From the NCBI GenBank assembly GCA_002110485.1, contig MOWL01000067.1, positions 3,410,001 through 3,474,000 on the forward strand: a stretch of DNA of 64,000 nucleotides. The letters run 5' to 3'. The notes beneath the pieces are model-generated. The model saw only the letters and a program-made list of their open reading frames with translations, searched no databases and was not told the origin of the DNA. Below, in pieces: positions 46,542 through 57,984 of this stretch. Source of the DNA: Emergomyces orientalis. Lineage: Eukaryota > Ascomycota > Eurotiomycetes > Onygenales > Ajellomycetaceae. The position numbers and the translations under genes were made by a program. Each line of letters starts with the position of its first letter. Within the stretch, counting starts at the first letter, position 1.

Positions 46542-48402
46542 TTAAAATGTACTGGTAGCCAAGCGGCTTGCCGCATTCTTAGCGTCCACTCGATCATCGT
46601 CCTCTTCCTCGGGCACACCAATCATTCCAGACCCACTAAGGGAGCGGTTACGCGTGCTACCTCCATTAGCCTCACCTTCGTCCTCGCGAATCGGCGAGAC
46701 AAAACTTCCACTGATGCTCCGACTCAAACTGTCACCACGGCGCGGTACACCACTCCACGCATCGCCCTTGGGACCCTGGCTTGCTGCCAGGCTGGCCCGA
46801 CGAGCTGCAGGATGGGATTCGCGACCCAGCCTGCTCAGGCCGCCAGAAGCATCGATCGCACGGATATCTGGCCGTATGCTTTCAAGGGTACTAAGAGTGC
46901 GGCGTTCAGCTTCTATTTCCCGGAGGGTGTATTCGCGGATGCTGAGGAGCATATCAGATGTCGTACGCTTGAACCAGCGGCGCTTTTCTTGCAGGAGGTT
47001 GGTGGTTACGCGTTGGGTTTTCTTGGTTAAGTATTCCTCGTGGGCTTGCGCGTCCTCGAGGGAACTTATGGCTTCGTCAACTTTGTCGGACCGAACGGAA
47101 GTGCTTCCCTTTAATCTGTCAGCCGCGGCGCGCTTGCTTCGCGCAGTCTGTTGGGCTTGGATCAGCTCCCGGAGCAGAATGTGTCGGTTTGTCAGTGTCT
47201 CTTTGACGATGAGGGCATCAGATGAGTGATAGTTTAGAGGGTCGCCAAAGGTGGTGGCCTCTGCAGTTCCTTGTGCAGCATGGTAATCGCCCACTGCTTG
47301 AATCACTTTTCCGAGCTTGCGGTATGCGTTAGCGAGGCCTGGGTGCGTTTCTTGGACGTGCAATTGGCCCATTTTTACGCCGAGATCTGATTCCGCGAGT
47401 GCAAGACCTGTAACCAACGAGTTAAACACTGTCGTCATCGTATGGGCCATACTGCTTACCTCTTCTTGCTCTCACAACACGGTCGACCTTCTGGCCCGTA
47501 TCCATGGTGCCCAAATAGAATAGCTTAACGACAGGGCGAGCATCTTGTAGTTCTGGTGTATCATCCGGCGGAGGAGCAAATTGTTTCAGAACCTTTCTCC
47601 GAACTCCAGTAGCTGGCTGCTTCATTCTAACGACAGGGCTGTAACCGAAATCGCTCTCAACGAAAAGTATCATCTCATCATCCTGCATCAGGATATCATT
47701 TGAACAGACATAGTTGAGCCATCTTTGCATTGAAGCTTTCACACGAATCTCATCCTCATCCGTCCCAGCGCCGGCTGGAGTCAATGGAGGAGGTACGGCT
47801 GGAACGATTGCCTCAGGGTTGGAGGATATCAAATGATCAGCAAGCTTGACAAACTCGGAATGGGTTCGACGAACGTCGCGGAATTGTGTGGTTCGAAACT
47901 TTGGTATGTTCGTCTATCACAACAGTAAGATTCAGCAAAAGAGCAAGGTGTTGCCTTGAAAATGGGTTAGACATACGTGGACGTCAAATCGCAAGATAGG
48001 ATCCTTCTTTCCAGTCCTCTCCAATCCCGTAATCTTAGCCTGTAGCTTGTACTGGGGAGCACTTGGCCGTGCTTTGTTTCTTGCTCCGGTTTGATATCTG
48101 GCTGAAACTTGTGCGCGTTGCTGAGGTTGTTGCTCTGAATTGGCAGGTGGGTGGGGGTGATGTTCTCCATGGTCTTGATCTTCGATCTGAGAACCCTGAA
48201 GTCGTTCAGACAGATCTTGAGCAGCAGACTCTTCGTCTGGTTGTTGCTCACGGTCTGCGCCATATGGTGATTGATGGGGAGGTAATGGAGATGGAGGAAC
48301 GTCCGATGCGGGGAATGTCCGATCAGTTCGAGGTGAAGTCGAACCCCACGGGGATGAGCCGACGGGATGTTCCGGGTCGTGTGGAAGGGATGAATAGTCC
48401 AT
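46542..48402 (-). CDS. VPS17: Vps17, retromer sorting nexin
   Basis: PX-BAR sorting nexin that pairs with Vps5 to tubulate endosomal membrane for retromer-dependent recycling of Vps10-type receptors. Exons 48402-47977, 47913-47460 and 47407-46542 give 581 residues, all in phase. The N-terminus MDYSSLPHDPEHPVGSSPWG is disordered. The PX domain begins near residue 117 (YKLQAKITGLERTGKKDPIL) and crosses intron 1 to RFDVHTNIPKFRTTQFRDVRRTHSEF, then QRWLNYVCSND. The BAR-type helical region follows GLALAESDLGVKMGQLHVQE and contains YHAAQGTAE and LLQEKRRWFKRTTSDMLLSI. A Ser/Arg-rich tail ends the protein. Divergent from MEF2 across 552 bp. Confidence 0.9.
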
Positions 48403-48954
48403 GGCCGCCGTACCTGATTTTATTATATTTCCAGGGGAATATCACTGCCAGAAAGAGGGGACTGCAGGCTCATAATAGGGCGTTCAGATCTGGCACTAGG
48501 CACCAGGTCGGTCGCGGTGTTCGCCCGAGCGAGTCCCAGGATCCAACCACAGAGTTAGCAAATCGCCGTACTTAGGTTGCAGAGTTTGATGATCGAAAGG
48601 ATACAATAGCTTAGAAGATACTTAAAGGGCCTGACGTTAATGTCAAAGGTGGAGGCAGTCGAGTATATGCCATTGTGTCGTCGGAGGCTGAGTGGATGCG
48701 GATGGCGCTAATGGCGCTTGCGCTCACCCTTAGCGCCTGGTTTTTATACTTTGGGGATTAAATTTTGGCTGCAGACAGTATAAACTTGATCCAAAGCACG
48801 ACAGACACAAACCATTGCTCAACTCTGCAATTTTCTAGCTAGCAGGGGTATTGTTATACCTCAATTGGTTGTCCAATATTGGGTCATTTTCGATATCAAA
48901 GTCCCAATGTCAAATTAATATCCATTGTGGCCTCTGCTCTCCTTAATACCAAAT
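48403..48954. promoter_or_regulatory. Shared upstream region of VPS17 and MEF2
   Basis: 552 bp between two divergent ATGs. An AT-rich part near 48740-48780 could hold start signals. No specific factor site is claimed. Confidence 0.4.
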
Positions 48955-51675
48955 ATGATTCCATTTTGTTTATCCTCAAGATGGATCTGTTTACGGTGCA
49001 TCCGGAATACCAAGATATTGCCAGCAGTATCATCGCGATATTTGCAATCAGTTCTGCGTCGATATTCAACTGATGGCCGCCTGTCTCCAGAGATTACAGT
49101 AGACCTAGACAGAACTCGAAATATCGGGATTATTGCTCATATCGATGCTGGTAAAACAACGACAACAGAGCGTATGCTTTATTATAGTGGTGTTACCAGG
49201 AGAATTGGAGATGTCGATGATGGATCCACAGTGACCGACTTTCTTCCCGCCGAAAGAGCTCGAGGGATAACAATTCAATCGGCGGCAATCACTTTCGATT
49301 GGCCCCCTAGACCAGCGGGACAGCATACAATCCCAACACTTGAGGAGCTAAAAGCTAAAGGACTTCCCAGATCGGCAGCTCCACATACCGTCAATCTCAT
49401 CGACACACCTGGACATGCGGACTTTACCTTTGAAGTTTTACGTTCTCTTCGGATCCTTGACGGTGCAGTCTGTGTTTTAGATGGGGTGGCAGGTGTTGAG
49501 GCACAAACAGAGAAAGTCTGGAACCAGGCTTCAACATACCATATTCCCCGTATTGTGTATATTAATAAACTAGATCGCGATGGAGCTGCTTTTGGGCGAA
49601 CTGTTCAAGAGGTGGGATCGAAGCTAGGCAGCTGGCCTGCCGTATGCCAAATCCCGTGGTTTGAATCCGCGTATGGCCGGTTCCAGGGTGTTGGTGACGC
49701 GATCTCTCTTCAAGGCCTCCTTTGGGAAGAAGGCGGTGATGGCAAGAAGGTCAAAGTGTCAAGTCTGGCTACGCTGGAGGAAACCGGTGAGATATTTGCG
49801 AGCGAATTGAAGAAAGCGCGCGTCGCACTTGTTGAGCTTCTGAGCGAATATGATGAGGCTATGGTTGAAAGTTTCTTGGAACATAACGAGGACCATCTGG
49901 CAGTCAAACCAATTGAGATCCTGGAGAGCCTCCGAAGGTGCCTCCTTGGCCCGGAGAAGACAAGGGTCATTCCCGTTTTTGCCGGAGCCAGCTTCCGGAA
50001 TATTGGCGTTCAACCTCTGCTTGACCAGGTACTGAACCTGCTTCCAAGTCCTAACGAACGCCCAGATCCAGAAATTAGTATTGGCTCAGTTAAAGGGGGC
50101 TTGCAGAGCCTATTAAAGGGGGACCTCATTGTGCAAGAAAATAAGAAACTTGCAACGGAAAAGAAGAGGAAGAAGAGTGTTTCTCCCTCCTCGGTAACCC
50201 AAACAGCCCTTGAAAAGCTTGAGGGATGTGCTCTTGCTTTCAAGGTAGTCAGCGATGCCAAGAGGGGCGTCTTGGTTTATGTTCGGGTATATTCTGGGTC
50301 AATCAACCGAAACGCATCTCTGTTCAACACACACCTTAGCCTATCAGAACGAGCTCCCCGTCTGCTGAAAATGTATGCTTCGGAGGCGGTGGAAGTAGAA
50401 TCTATCCCAGCGGGGCATATCGGCGTGATAGTTGGACTGAAGTATGCACGGACTGGTGATACATTACTTTCATATCCAGGAAACAAGACCGTTCCTCCAG
50501 AGCCGCTCAATACGTTGCAACTACGCCCGATAGATGTTCCACCACCGGTATTCTTTGCGAGCCTTGAACCGCACAGTCTAAGCGACGAAAAAAATCTTCA
50601 TGAAACCCTGGCATTGCTTCTACGAGAAGACCCCAGCCTCCATGTCACAATTGATGAAGACTCCGGGCAAACTCTATTGAGCGGGATGGGTGAACTGCAT
50701 CTTGAAATTGCCAGGGACAGACTAGTTAATGACTTCAAAGCCAAAGCTACTATGGGTCAAATCGAAATCGGTTATCGGGAATGCATATCCGGAACCTCGT
50801 CTGCAATCACCAGAGTTTTCGACAAAGAAATTGCCGGCCGGAAGGGAAAGGCAGGCTGCACAGCACTGGTTGAACCCTTCAATCCTGACGAATACGATGG
50901 AGAACACATTGAGTCACCCGAAAGCCTTATTCTTGACGGAAATCGCGACGGAAATCGCATCACGATCCTTGCTCCAGGTCTTATCTCCAACAACGATAGT
51001 TACAAAAAGCCTAAAATATCCGAAGATCTCCTTCCCAGCCACCTTAATCTCAACGTGATCAAAACGTCCCTATACAACGGCTGCCTCGCTGCGCTAGCCC
51101 GCGGCCCCAAAAACTCCTTCCCCCTACACAATACACATGTAACGGTCACATTTGATATAAACGCCGATCTGTTCGGAACTGAAACTACCCCATCCGCTCT
51201 GTCCGCCGCCGCACGCCTCGCGACTCAATCTGCCCTGAAGGAGGTAGCATCAACATCCGTGCTCATGGAACCCGTGATGCATGTAACCATCAGCGTTCCA
51301 GAAGCTAGTATGGGCGCAGTAGTACATGATATATCATCGTCTCGGGGTGGACACATTTTATCACTCGACGATGACCGCGAGGCGTCTTCTTCATCAACGA
51401 CGACGAATAATGATGACCTACCCCCGATTGATGTATCCAAGATCTACGCGCCTCCTGACCAATTTGGAACATCATCGATAGCTGCCAGTAACAATAGCTT
51501 GAATCAAATGCGGACAATAACTGCTAAAGTGCCACTAAAGGAGATGGTAGGGTATCTGAAGCATTTGCGGAGCTTGACGGGAGGGAGGGGAACATTTGTT
51601 ATGAGCGTTGATAGGTTTGAGAAGATGGGGGGCCAGAGGGAGAAAGCAGTTTTGGCGGCTTTGAGAGGGATGTAA
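48955..51675 (+). CDS. MEF2: Mitochondrial elongation factor G2 / ribosome-releasing factor 2
   Basis: GTPase that works with ribosome recycling factor to split mitochondrial ribosomes after termination. Single exon, 906 residues. The N-terminus MIPFCLSSRWICLRCIRNTK is basic and lacks acidic residues, as in a mitochondrial presequence. The G domain has all motifs: AHIDAGKTT (residues about 61-70), RGIT, DTPGHADF and NKLD. EF-G domains II-V follow (EGCALAFKVVSDAKRGVLVYVRVYSG-type domain II, GMGELHLEIARDRL in domain III). A poorly conserved Ser/Asp/Asn-rich insert lies near residues 805-835 before the final KVPLKEMVGYLKHLRSLTGG and domain V end. The frame is open upstream of 48955 for ten codons without an ATG, so the chosen start is the first one. 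The mitochondrial EF-G2 subtype rather than EF-G1 is inferred from length and divergence. Confidence 0.9.
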   Translation: MIPFCLSSRWICLRCIRNTKILPAVSSRYLQSVLRRYSTDGRLSPEITVDLDRTRNIGIIAHIDAGKTTTTERMLYYSGVTRRIGDVDDGSTVTDFLPAERARGITIQSAAITFDWPPRPAGQHTIPTLEELKAKGLPRSAAPHTVNLIDTPGHADFTFEVLRSLRILDGAVCVLDGVAGVEAQTEKVWNQASTYHIPRIVYINKLDRDGAAFGRTVQEVGSKLGSWPAVCQIPWFESAYGRFQGVGDAISLQGLLWEEGGDGKKVKVSSLATLEETGEIFASELKKARVALVELLSEYDEAMVESFLEHNEDHLAVKPIEILESLRRCLLGPEKTRVIPVFAGASFRNIGVQPLLDQVLNLLPSPNERPDPEISIGSVKGGLQSLLKGDLIVQENKKLATEKKRKKSVSPSSVTQTALEKLEGCALAFKVVSDAKRGVLVYVRVYSGSINRNASLFNTHLSLSERAPRLLKMYASEAVEVESIPAGHIGVIVGLKYARTGDTLLSYPGNKTVPPEPLNTLQLRPIDVPPPVFFASLEPHSLSDEKNLHETLALLLREDPSLHVTIDEDSGQTLLSGMGELHLEIARDRLVNDFKAKATMGQIEIGYRECISGTSSAITRVFDKEIAGRKGKAGCTALVEPFNPDEYDGEHIESPESLILDGNRDGNRITILAPGLISNNDSYKKPKISEDLLPSHLNLNVIKTSLYNGCLAALARGPKNSFPLHNTHVTVTFDINADLFGTETTPSALSAAARLATQSALKEVASTSVLMEPVMHVTISVPEASMGAVVHDISSSRGGHILSLDDDREASSSSTTTNNDDLPPIDVSKIYAPPDQFGTSSIAASNNSLNQMRTITAKVPLKEMVGYLKHLRSLTGGRGTFVMSVDRFEKMGGQREKAVLAALRGM

Positions 51676-52909
51676 GAGTATGTACAATATGGGTTTTTAT
51701 GGTTTTCTTTTTATTGTATTTTATTTCATCCGGGTTGGCTTGTTGAAATTTTTTACTTCGCATTGTGCACTATGTGCACAATGAGGTGAAAGCATGATAG
51801 CTGCAATGTCAGTTCAGCTCCGTAGTAGTAAATCTGGCGACTGGCAGCAAAAATTGATAAAAGGAGTTGCAATGACATTTTGAGAACAGAGGAGGGAAAC
51901 AAACGGGCCCCTAGGCAATTTCCATGTTTAAAGTGCAGTACACATAATTTCCTTTGCCTTTCTATTCCGGTCCTCTTTTTAAGTGACACGATTAATCACA
52001 ACTGAAGGACGTATGTTCAAGTTTGCTGCAACTCTTATACAACCGGCAAAAAATAAAAATAAAAATAAAAATAACTACAGCTTTGGTAAATCCAGGCCAT
52101 TTCTTACATGACGCTGGACATCGGCCAGCGTGAAATATTCCTGAATGCCAGCTAAGCTTACTAGATATTAGCAACGCTTTAAAGCGTCGACAGTCTCTAA
52201 ACAATATGTTACATCCTTGGCGTAGCTTTTCTCTTCTTGCCCAAGTCATGTTTAATAGTTAGTATCCGGTCTCGGGGTCAAGGAAACTGTGTAACTGATT
52301 TCGCTGTCAGAAATTGCTAGGATGAAGGAGGACGACCCCAAACAACAATTGTTAAGCTAGCAGAACTTGGCGGAACTTTCAATTTTGATATTCTTTTATG
52401 GAATGTCTAGATGGAACCATGTATGCTTCTAGGCGTGGTGCGAAGTCGTCAGTAAGATACTGAAGAGGAGCTTGTTAGGGCGACAGGGTCATGTGATTGT
52501 CAGAGGAAGGCCAAAACAAGAGAGCGGGAAATAGTTAAGGGGTTTATTCGAAGCGCAATAGCGATACTGATCGGTGTTGGTTCGGAAAATAGTCAACGAA
52601 AACATCCCCAGCATGTGGATGGGGGTAAACAACGAAACGTATTCTTTATGTGCATGTATTTGGATATCAAGAGCCACCCAAGCACTTCAAGTCTAATTAA
52701 AAGAGATTAAAAAGGTTTGGGAACCAGAGAATATGATAACTCTCGTTTTATAAATAGAGAAGAAAGAAGAAAGAAGGGCTCGAGATTAAGAGGGAAGCCT
52801 GAAACCAACCACATCTGCAAAAAAAAAAAGGGGGGGGGGGAAGAGAGATCCCATTGAACTCACCAATTCCAGTCTCAAGCAAGAAGAAAGGAAGGGAAAG
52901 GACGCAAAT
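51676..52909. other. Intergenic between convergent 3' ends
   Basis: No supported gene. An (aaaaat)n microsatellite lies at about 52048-52074, and G/A homopolymers occur near 52820-52840. Confidence 0.5.
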
Positions 52910-54595
52910 CTACCAATTATCATCCCAACCGCCGCCCCCATCATCCTTCCCTTTCGTGCCCGTCCCACCACCACCAGTACCAGCACCAGCACCAGAACCA
53001 ACGCCAGAGGGAGGTCCTCCCCCACCACCACCACCACCACCACCTCCACCTCCTCCTACTCCTCCTCCCTCTCCCCCTCCCCCTCGCATCGCCGTCGTCC
53101 CAATAGCCCCAGAACTCCTCTTCTCCTCACCCAACGCCGCAAAATCATCCCAAAAGTCCTTTCTCTCGGGCTCGAACGTTCTTCTTTGAGATCCAGAGCC
53201 AAAACCAGGTCCACCCGACCTTGCTCTTTCTGAAGGGGGTCCCTCAACGAACCGGCTGAGTGCGTCTGCAGCGCCGCGCGTACCTGTTTGGACATTTCGT
53301 GTCACTTCTGTGGCGGCGAGGCGGGCTTGTGCGGCTAGGTCGGTTTCTGCGAGCTGTTTTGTCTTGTTTGTTAGTATTTTTATGTATATTTTATTGGTCT
53401 CCTTTACATTAGGTACAGTAGGGATAATGCAAATCAGATATATGGGCATAGAGCTGCGGGTGTGGAAAAAGAATACACACCGTCTTCGCCGCAGGTTGTA
53501 AATACGACTCATTAACCGTCTTCGCCCCCTTACCCACAGTAGTTGCAAACCAGCCGAAACCCTTCGTCAACGCCGCAACGGGGTCATTTTGAAAATCATT
53601 TAAGCCGGGTATCACACCACCATTACCATCCTGTTCGCCCCGTGTAGAAGGCGGTGACATCCCACCCCCGAACCCCGTAAACCTCCCACCCTGCGAGGGT
53701 GCCACATTTTCCGGCCTGTTCGCATTATCTGCCCCCAGGGATGCAAAATATGCGTCATTTCGCTCTTTCTTCCCCGCACCCAGTACCTCCTGCTGCTTCG
53801 CAGGTGATATCGACCTGGAAGGCGTTATCCCCCTCCCGCCAACACCAACACCACCACCAGAAACTGACGGTGTACTCGCTCTCGACACTTGCAGTTTCTT
53901 CTCCTCGCCAAGCACATACTCCCTCCCCTCAACCTTCGCCGTCAACCTTGCCTTCCACTCCTCCCCGACATCCCCCTCATAGCGCTCTTTAATAGTCGAG
54001 TCCTCAAACGTACGGCCCTCCGCGACATTCATGGTATGTTCGTCGAAAAAGAGCTTCCAGACATCATTGCCGCCGTGTTCCATGCGCTGAATCTCAGCGA
54101 GCTTGAAGGCGTCCATTGTTATACTGCGGACGAAGGAGATGTGCACGCCCAGGCCGCGGTGGGTGCCGGCGCAGTTTAGGCAGATGAACGTGCCGAATTT
54201 GGGGGAAGCCTGATGCGAGCGCAATACAATAGGTAGATGGTTAGATGTGTGTGAATATGTCGCAGAGGTGTAGGCATCTGAAAAAATAAAATATATAGAA
54301 AGAAAGAAAAAAAGAAAACAAACTTACCCATTGAGGCGACGGCGCGCCGCAATCACAACATCGATCATTGCCTTTGGTCTTCTGGATCAGTAGAAGCTAT
54401 AATGCGCGCTGTCAGCGAATCAAAATGCTATGACTAAAGCTAGATGCTCTGTACCGCACCGCACCACCCCCAGGCCCCCGGGTCGAGCAACAAGATAAAT
54501 AAATAACGAGGACAAATAACAAAATATATAGAGAGGAAAAAACAGCATACCTTACTCCTCGTCTCCGGATCCACCTCCCACATCTTCGACGACAT
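52910..54595 (-). CDS. GCS1: ArfGAP, Gcs1/ARFGAP1 type
   Basis: GTPase-activating protein for Arf1, acting in Golgi and endosomal vesicle traffic. Exons 54595-54551, 54396-54328, 54209-53481 and 53353-52910 give 428 residues in phase. The zinc finger is assembled from exons 2 and 3: Cys28, Cys31, Cys48, Cys51 (C-x2-C-x16-C-x2-C), with the arginine finger Arg56 in AGTHRGLG and HISFVRSITMDAF. After the GAP domain (to about residue 125) come a Ser/Gly linker and an ARFGAP1-like amphipathic helix region (NDPVAALTKGFGWFATTVGKG then AAQARLAATEVTRNVQ), which would sense curved membrane. The C-terminus has a tryptophan motif (KDFWDDFAALG), a long poly-glycine run and a final GGGWDDNW. All introns are 118-154 bp. 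Confidence 0.9.
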
Positions 54596-56442
54596 CTCTG
54601 CTCGTCTCTCTTCCTTCCTCTCTCTCTCTCTTCTCGCTCTTTGTTCGGTCTCACTCTAGACAAGAGACCCCCCGCCTGGTAGGCGAATGTATCCCAGCTC
54701 CGCAGTATATATATATGTATATCGTCTAGACGGCCGGGGCCCTCCGTCAATTTTCCCACCAGGTTACCAAAAAGCCCCGTTATGAATAAATTTTCTCTTC
54801 CCAATCCGTCCTACACACCCACACCTCGAAGGGTTCTCAACACGGACACGAAGGGTTATATTACGGGGATTCTGGCGAGTCAAGTTGAGTGGAATCGAGG
54901 CGCGGAGTGGAAGCGGGAACCGGAAACGGGAAGCGGACGCGGTGGCGGTAGTGGGGGAGCGGGCGGGGGAGTGGGGAGTTGTCCCGCCAAAATCGAAAAA
55001 AAATAAAAATTATGAATGTGAGGTAAACAAGAAAATAGGGATGAGGGATGGATTAATCGAGGTCCTGTCCCTTCAGGTCCCTTGGATTCGGTTCAAGTTC
55101 AGGCCGTTGAATGCGTGGGGTCGTACTGTACATATATGTACAGTACATACATACATACATATGCGATGTTGATGTGTGCGTAACTAGCTGCGTTGACACT
55201 TTCCCGCTTCTCTCGTCTCGTTCTCTTAACTTTCCCCGCCCCCAACACAACACAGCACAGCGTGGGTGTAGGTAAAAGTTAAGTTGTTTTATTTTTCTTC
55301 CTTGCACTCCTGTAACTGTAGGTACTGTATGGTAGCCCTCTAGGTCTCTTGCATCCCTCGCCCGCCCTTCCCTTTGCCCCGTTCTGTCTTTGTGGGTGTG
55401 TCTGGTTGGATTTCTGAAGGGTGGCTTGAAACCTGTGACCCCCAATTTTCTTTAGTCTTTCCCTCCTAAATAAACAAAGTAAGGAAGATGAGAGAAAAAA
55501 AGTAATAGATTGTAAGGCAGTCGTTTAGGGGTTTCGTCTGGTCTGACCAAAATGTAAGATGCGAATTATGTCGAGGGCTCTTCCTTGTGGTTCAGCTTGT
55601 GACATTTTGATTGGGTTTCCATTGCCCCGCCAAGCCCGCGGTTCTGAACAAATGGCCGATCCACATCTGCCCAAAGAACCTAAGCGGAGATGAATGTTCA
55701 GTATACGGAGGAGTATACACCTAAGGGTTCTGAGGGGATAGATATGATATATTCTGTTGTGCTGTGCTGTGCTGTATTATTGTATTTATTGTTGTTATTA
55801 TTATTAGATTCTTGCCTGGTCTAGCGTACAGTAGTAGAATGTTACCCTCGTCTGTTCAGCAATATATATTACATATACCATGAGAATAAAGCATCAATTC
55901 AGAGTTATCATAAAACCTGCAATTTTTCTCATCATCTATCATCGCTGGGAAACCACATAATAAAAATAAAGAAAGAATACAAATTCATAATTTGATTGAA
56001 TATATCTAAGATACATCATAAGAAGCGGGCCAAAAGGCCGGAATTTGGGAAATGTGTGCAATTAGCGCTTTTTCCTCCTTGTCGATTGTATGTCTGGGGG
56101 TTTTTTGTCTTTTTTTTTTCTTTTTTTTCGTTTGCATTTTTGAAATGGATACTTTTCTGTTCGCTTTTTTGGTCCTTGTTGGACATCCATCCCAATGCTC
56201 CGTGCCTTCCCCCAGCGAAATGAACACAGGGAGGACAGCTGAGAGGGGCCCAAGTAAGAAATGGCAAAAACAGCTCCAGAGTTTTTTTTTTTAAACCGCT
56301 ATTTCACCATTCAAACAATTTCATACAGCCCGTTAATAGAATACTCATCAATATACCTTAATTAATTGTCATATGCGTTGCTGTGGACCTTTTCCAATCC
56401 CCCTTGTTCATCTGCTTGGGTTGGGCTACGGTGTCTTTTGAT
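54596..56442. other. Long intergenic region with a 24-bp palindrome
   Basis: 5' flank of the ArfGAP gene and 3' flank of the RRM gene. It holds a perfect 24-bp palindrome at 55123-55146 followed by a (catac)-like run, (gtgct)n near 55755, and T-rich runs near 56110. No supported gene. Confidence 0.45.
55123..55146. repeat. 24-bp perfect palindrome
   Basis: The half-site gtactgtacata is followed at once by its exact reverse complement, with no spacer. Could form a cruciform or serve as a dimeric protein site. Confidence 0.9.
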
Positions 56443-57984
56443 TTAAGCGGCGACAGGAGCGTCAGTGGTGGCTTCAGCAGTAGCCTGTTCTTCACCAGAC
56501 ACGTCGTCTTCCTTGCCTGGGCTGTCGATGGCAACCTTGACTGCGATCTCACGGCCTTCGATTTCCTTGCCGTGCATCTCCTCAACAGCCTTGGCCTGGA
56601 GAGCCTCGGAGCCCAGGGTGACAAAACCGAAACCACGACCCTTACGGGGCTCACCACGGGCGAGGAGCTTCTTGACCATAAAGCGTGGGATGGGGCGAAG
56701 TGCAATTTTGGCGGAGACGGGTTCGTAGGCGGCGAAAAGTTCCTTCAGCTGTAGAGTGATGATGGTTAATATCTCTAGCTGCCTAATAGTTTAGTTTTCG
56801 GGGATGTCGAAACATACCTTCTCCTCGCTAAGGTCGTAGGGAAGGTTGGCAACCATGACCTTAGTCTTGGATGGGATACCATCTTCTGGTGGGCCACGCT
56901 GCTTGTGAACACGAGGACGACCCTTGGCGTCTTTGGAAGCATCACCAGTCTCGTTTGTCACATCGGCCAAGGGTGTTCCCTCAGCGGTTCCTTCTTCAGC
57001 GTTCTCTCCATTCTGCTCCTTTGGCTGCATGCACCTCGTGTCAGTTTAGGTAATATGTAAAAATGTGGAGTGCGAAAAACGTTGGCATAAATGAGGGAAA
57101 CCATTGATGCCACCGTGGCCCGTGGGTAGAACATGGATAAAGAGGGGGAAAGGTGGTTACGTACGGAACGGCCACCACGGCCGAATCTGCCACCACGGCC
57201 ACGTCCACGTCCACGGCCGCGACCAGAGCCTCTCTTGCGGCCCTCACCTCCACTAGCGCCCTCACCACCGCTAACAGCCTCGCCCTTGTTCTCAGCAGGT
57301 TCGGGCTTGCGGGCAAGTTGGACAGATACCTTGCGCTCCAGGATTTCCTTGCCAGAGAGCTCAGCAATGGCAGCCTGGGCCTCGTGCGCGGTAGCAAGAT
57401 CAACGAAGGCGTATCCAACTGGGCGGTTGGTACGGGGGTTCACAGGGATGGAGGTGTTTTCACTGTAAGAATAACAGATATGTTAGTCAGATAGGTCACA
57501 ATCAGATGATGTTGTGACAAAATGTCGTTGTTCTGTGTGCACTAAACAAAACTGCATTCTGCATTTATCCTAGATGCCCCCAAACAGAATAAAAATAAGT
57601 TGTGATGGTTATTATCACGACTCTTTGTTCTTGTTCTTGTTCTTGAATTTGTTATTGGAATAATAACATTTGTGCAGCGCAGCACAGAACACATATATTT
57701 TTCTTTCACAAAAGATGCAAAAAATTGAAATGCAAAAAATTGTAAAAAAAGGAAGAAGTAAGAAGAAAAAAAGTGAATACTAACATGGTGTAAGCCTTGA
57801 AGAAGTCCTTGAGTTCCCCCTCTGTGGTCGCATATGCGAGATTCCCAATGTACAAGCGACGTCCCTCATCGGCACTGGCTGCAGTGGCATCGGTCTGAGC
57901 AGCAGCTGCAGGAGCAGCACCATTGGTAGAGTCGTTGATGGAGACAGAGGCCAGATTATCGGCCAGTTCGTTGGCAGTCGACAT
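56443..57984 (-). CDS. Two-RRM RNA-binding protein with RGG linker
   Basis: Exons 57984-57785, 57462-57165, 57024-56818 and 56748-56443 join in phase to 336 residues. RRM1 spans about 42-115: RNP2 is LYIGNL and RNP1 is GYAFVDL, split by a 322-bp intron at KAYTI-ENTSIP. An Arg/Gly-rich linker follows (RKRGSGRGRGRGRGRGGRFG), a frequent methylation and RNA-contact site, then an acidic linker. RRM2 spans about 215-310: MVANLPYDLSEEKLKELF and GRGFGFVTL, with EGREIAVKVAID. The C-terminus is Glu/Ala-rich. The layout fits an abundant nucleic-acid chaperone, single-strand-binding or translation-linked factor such as the fungal Sbp1/Rnp-type proteins. The precise orthologue is not claimed. The minus-strand upstream DNA is CT-rich, as for highly expressed genes. 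Confidence 0.85.

Noticed and set aside
55053..55445. 130-codon minus-strand frame
   Set aside because: It crosses the palindrome and short repeats, with random composition and no domain.
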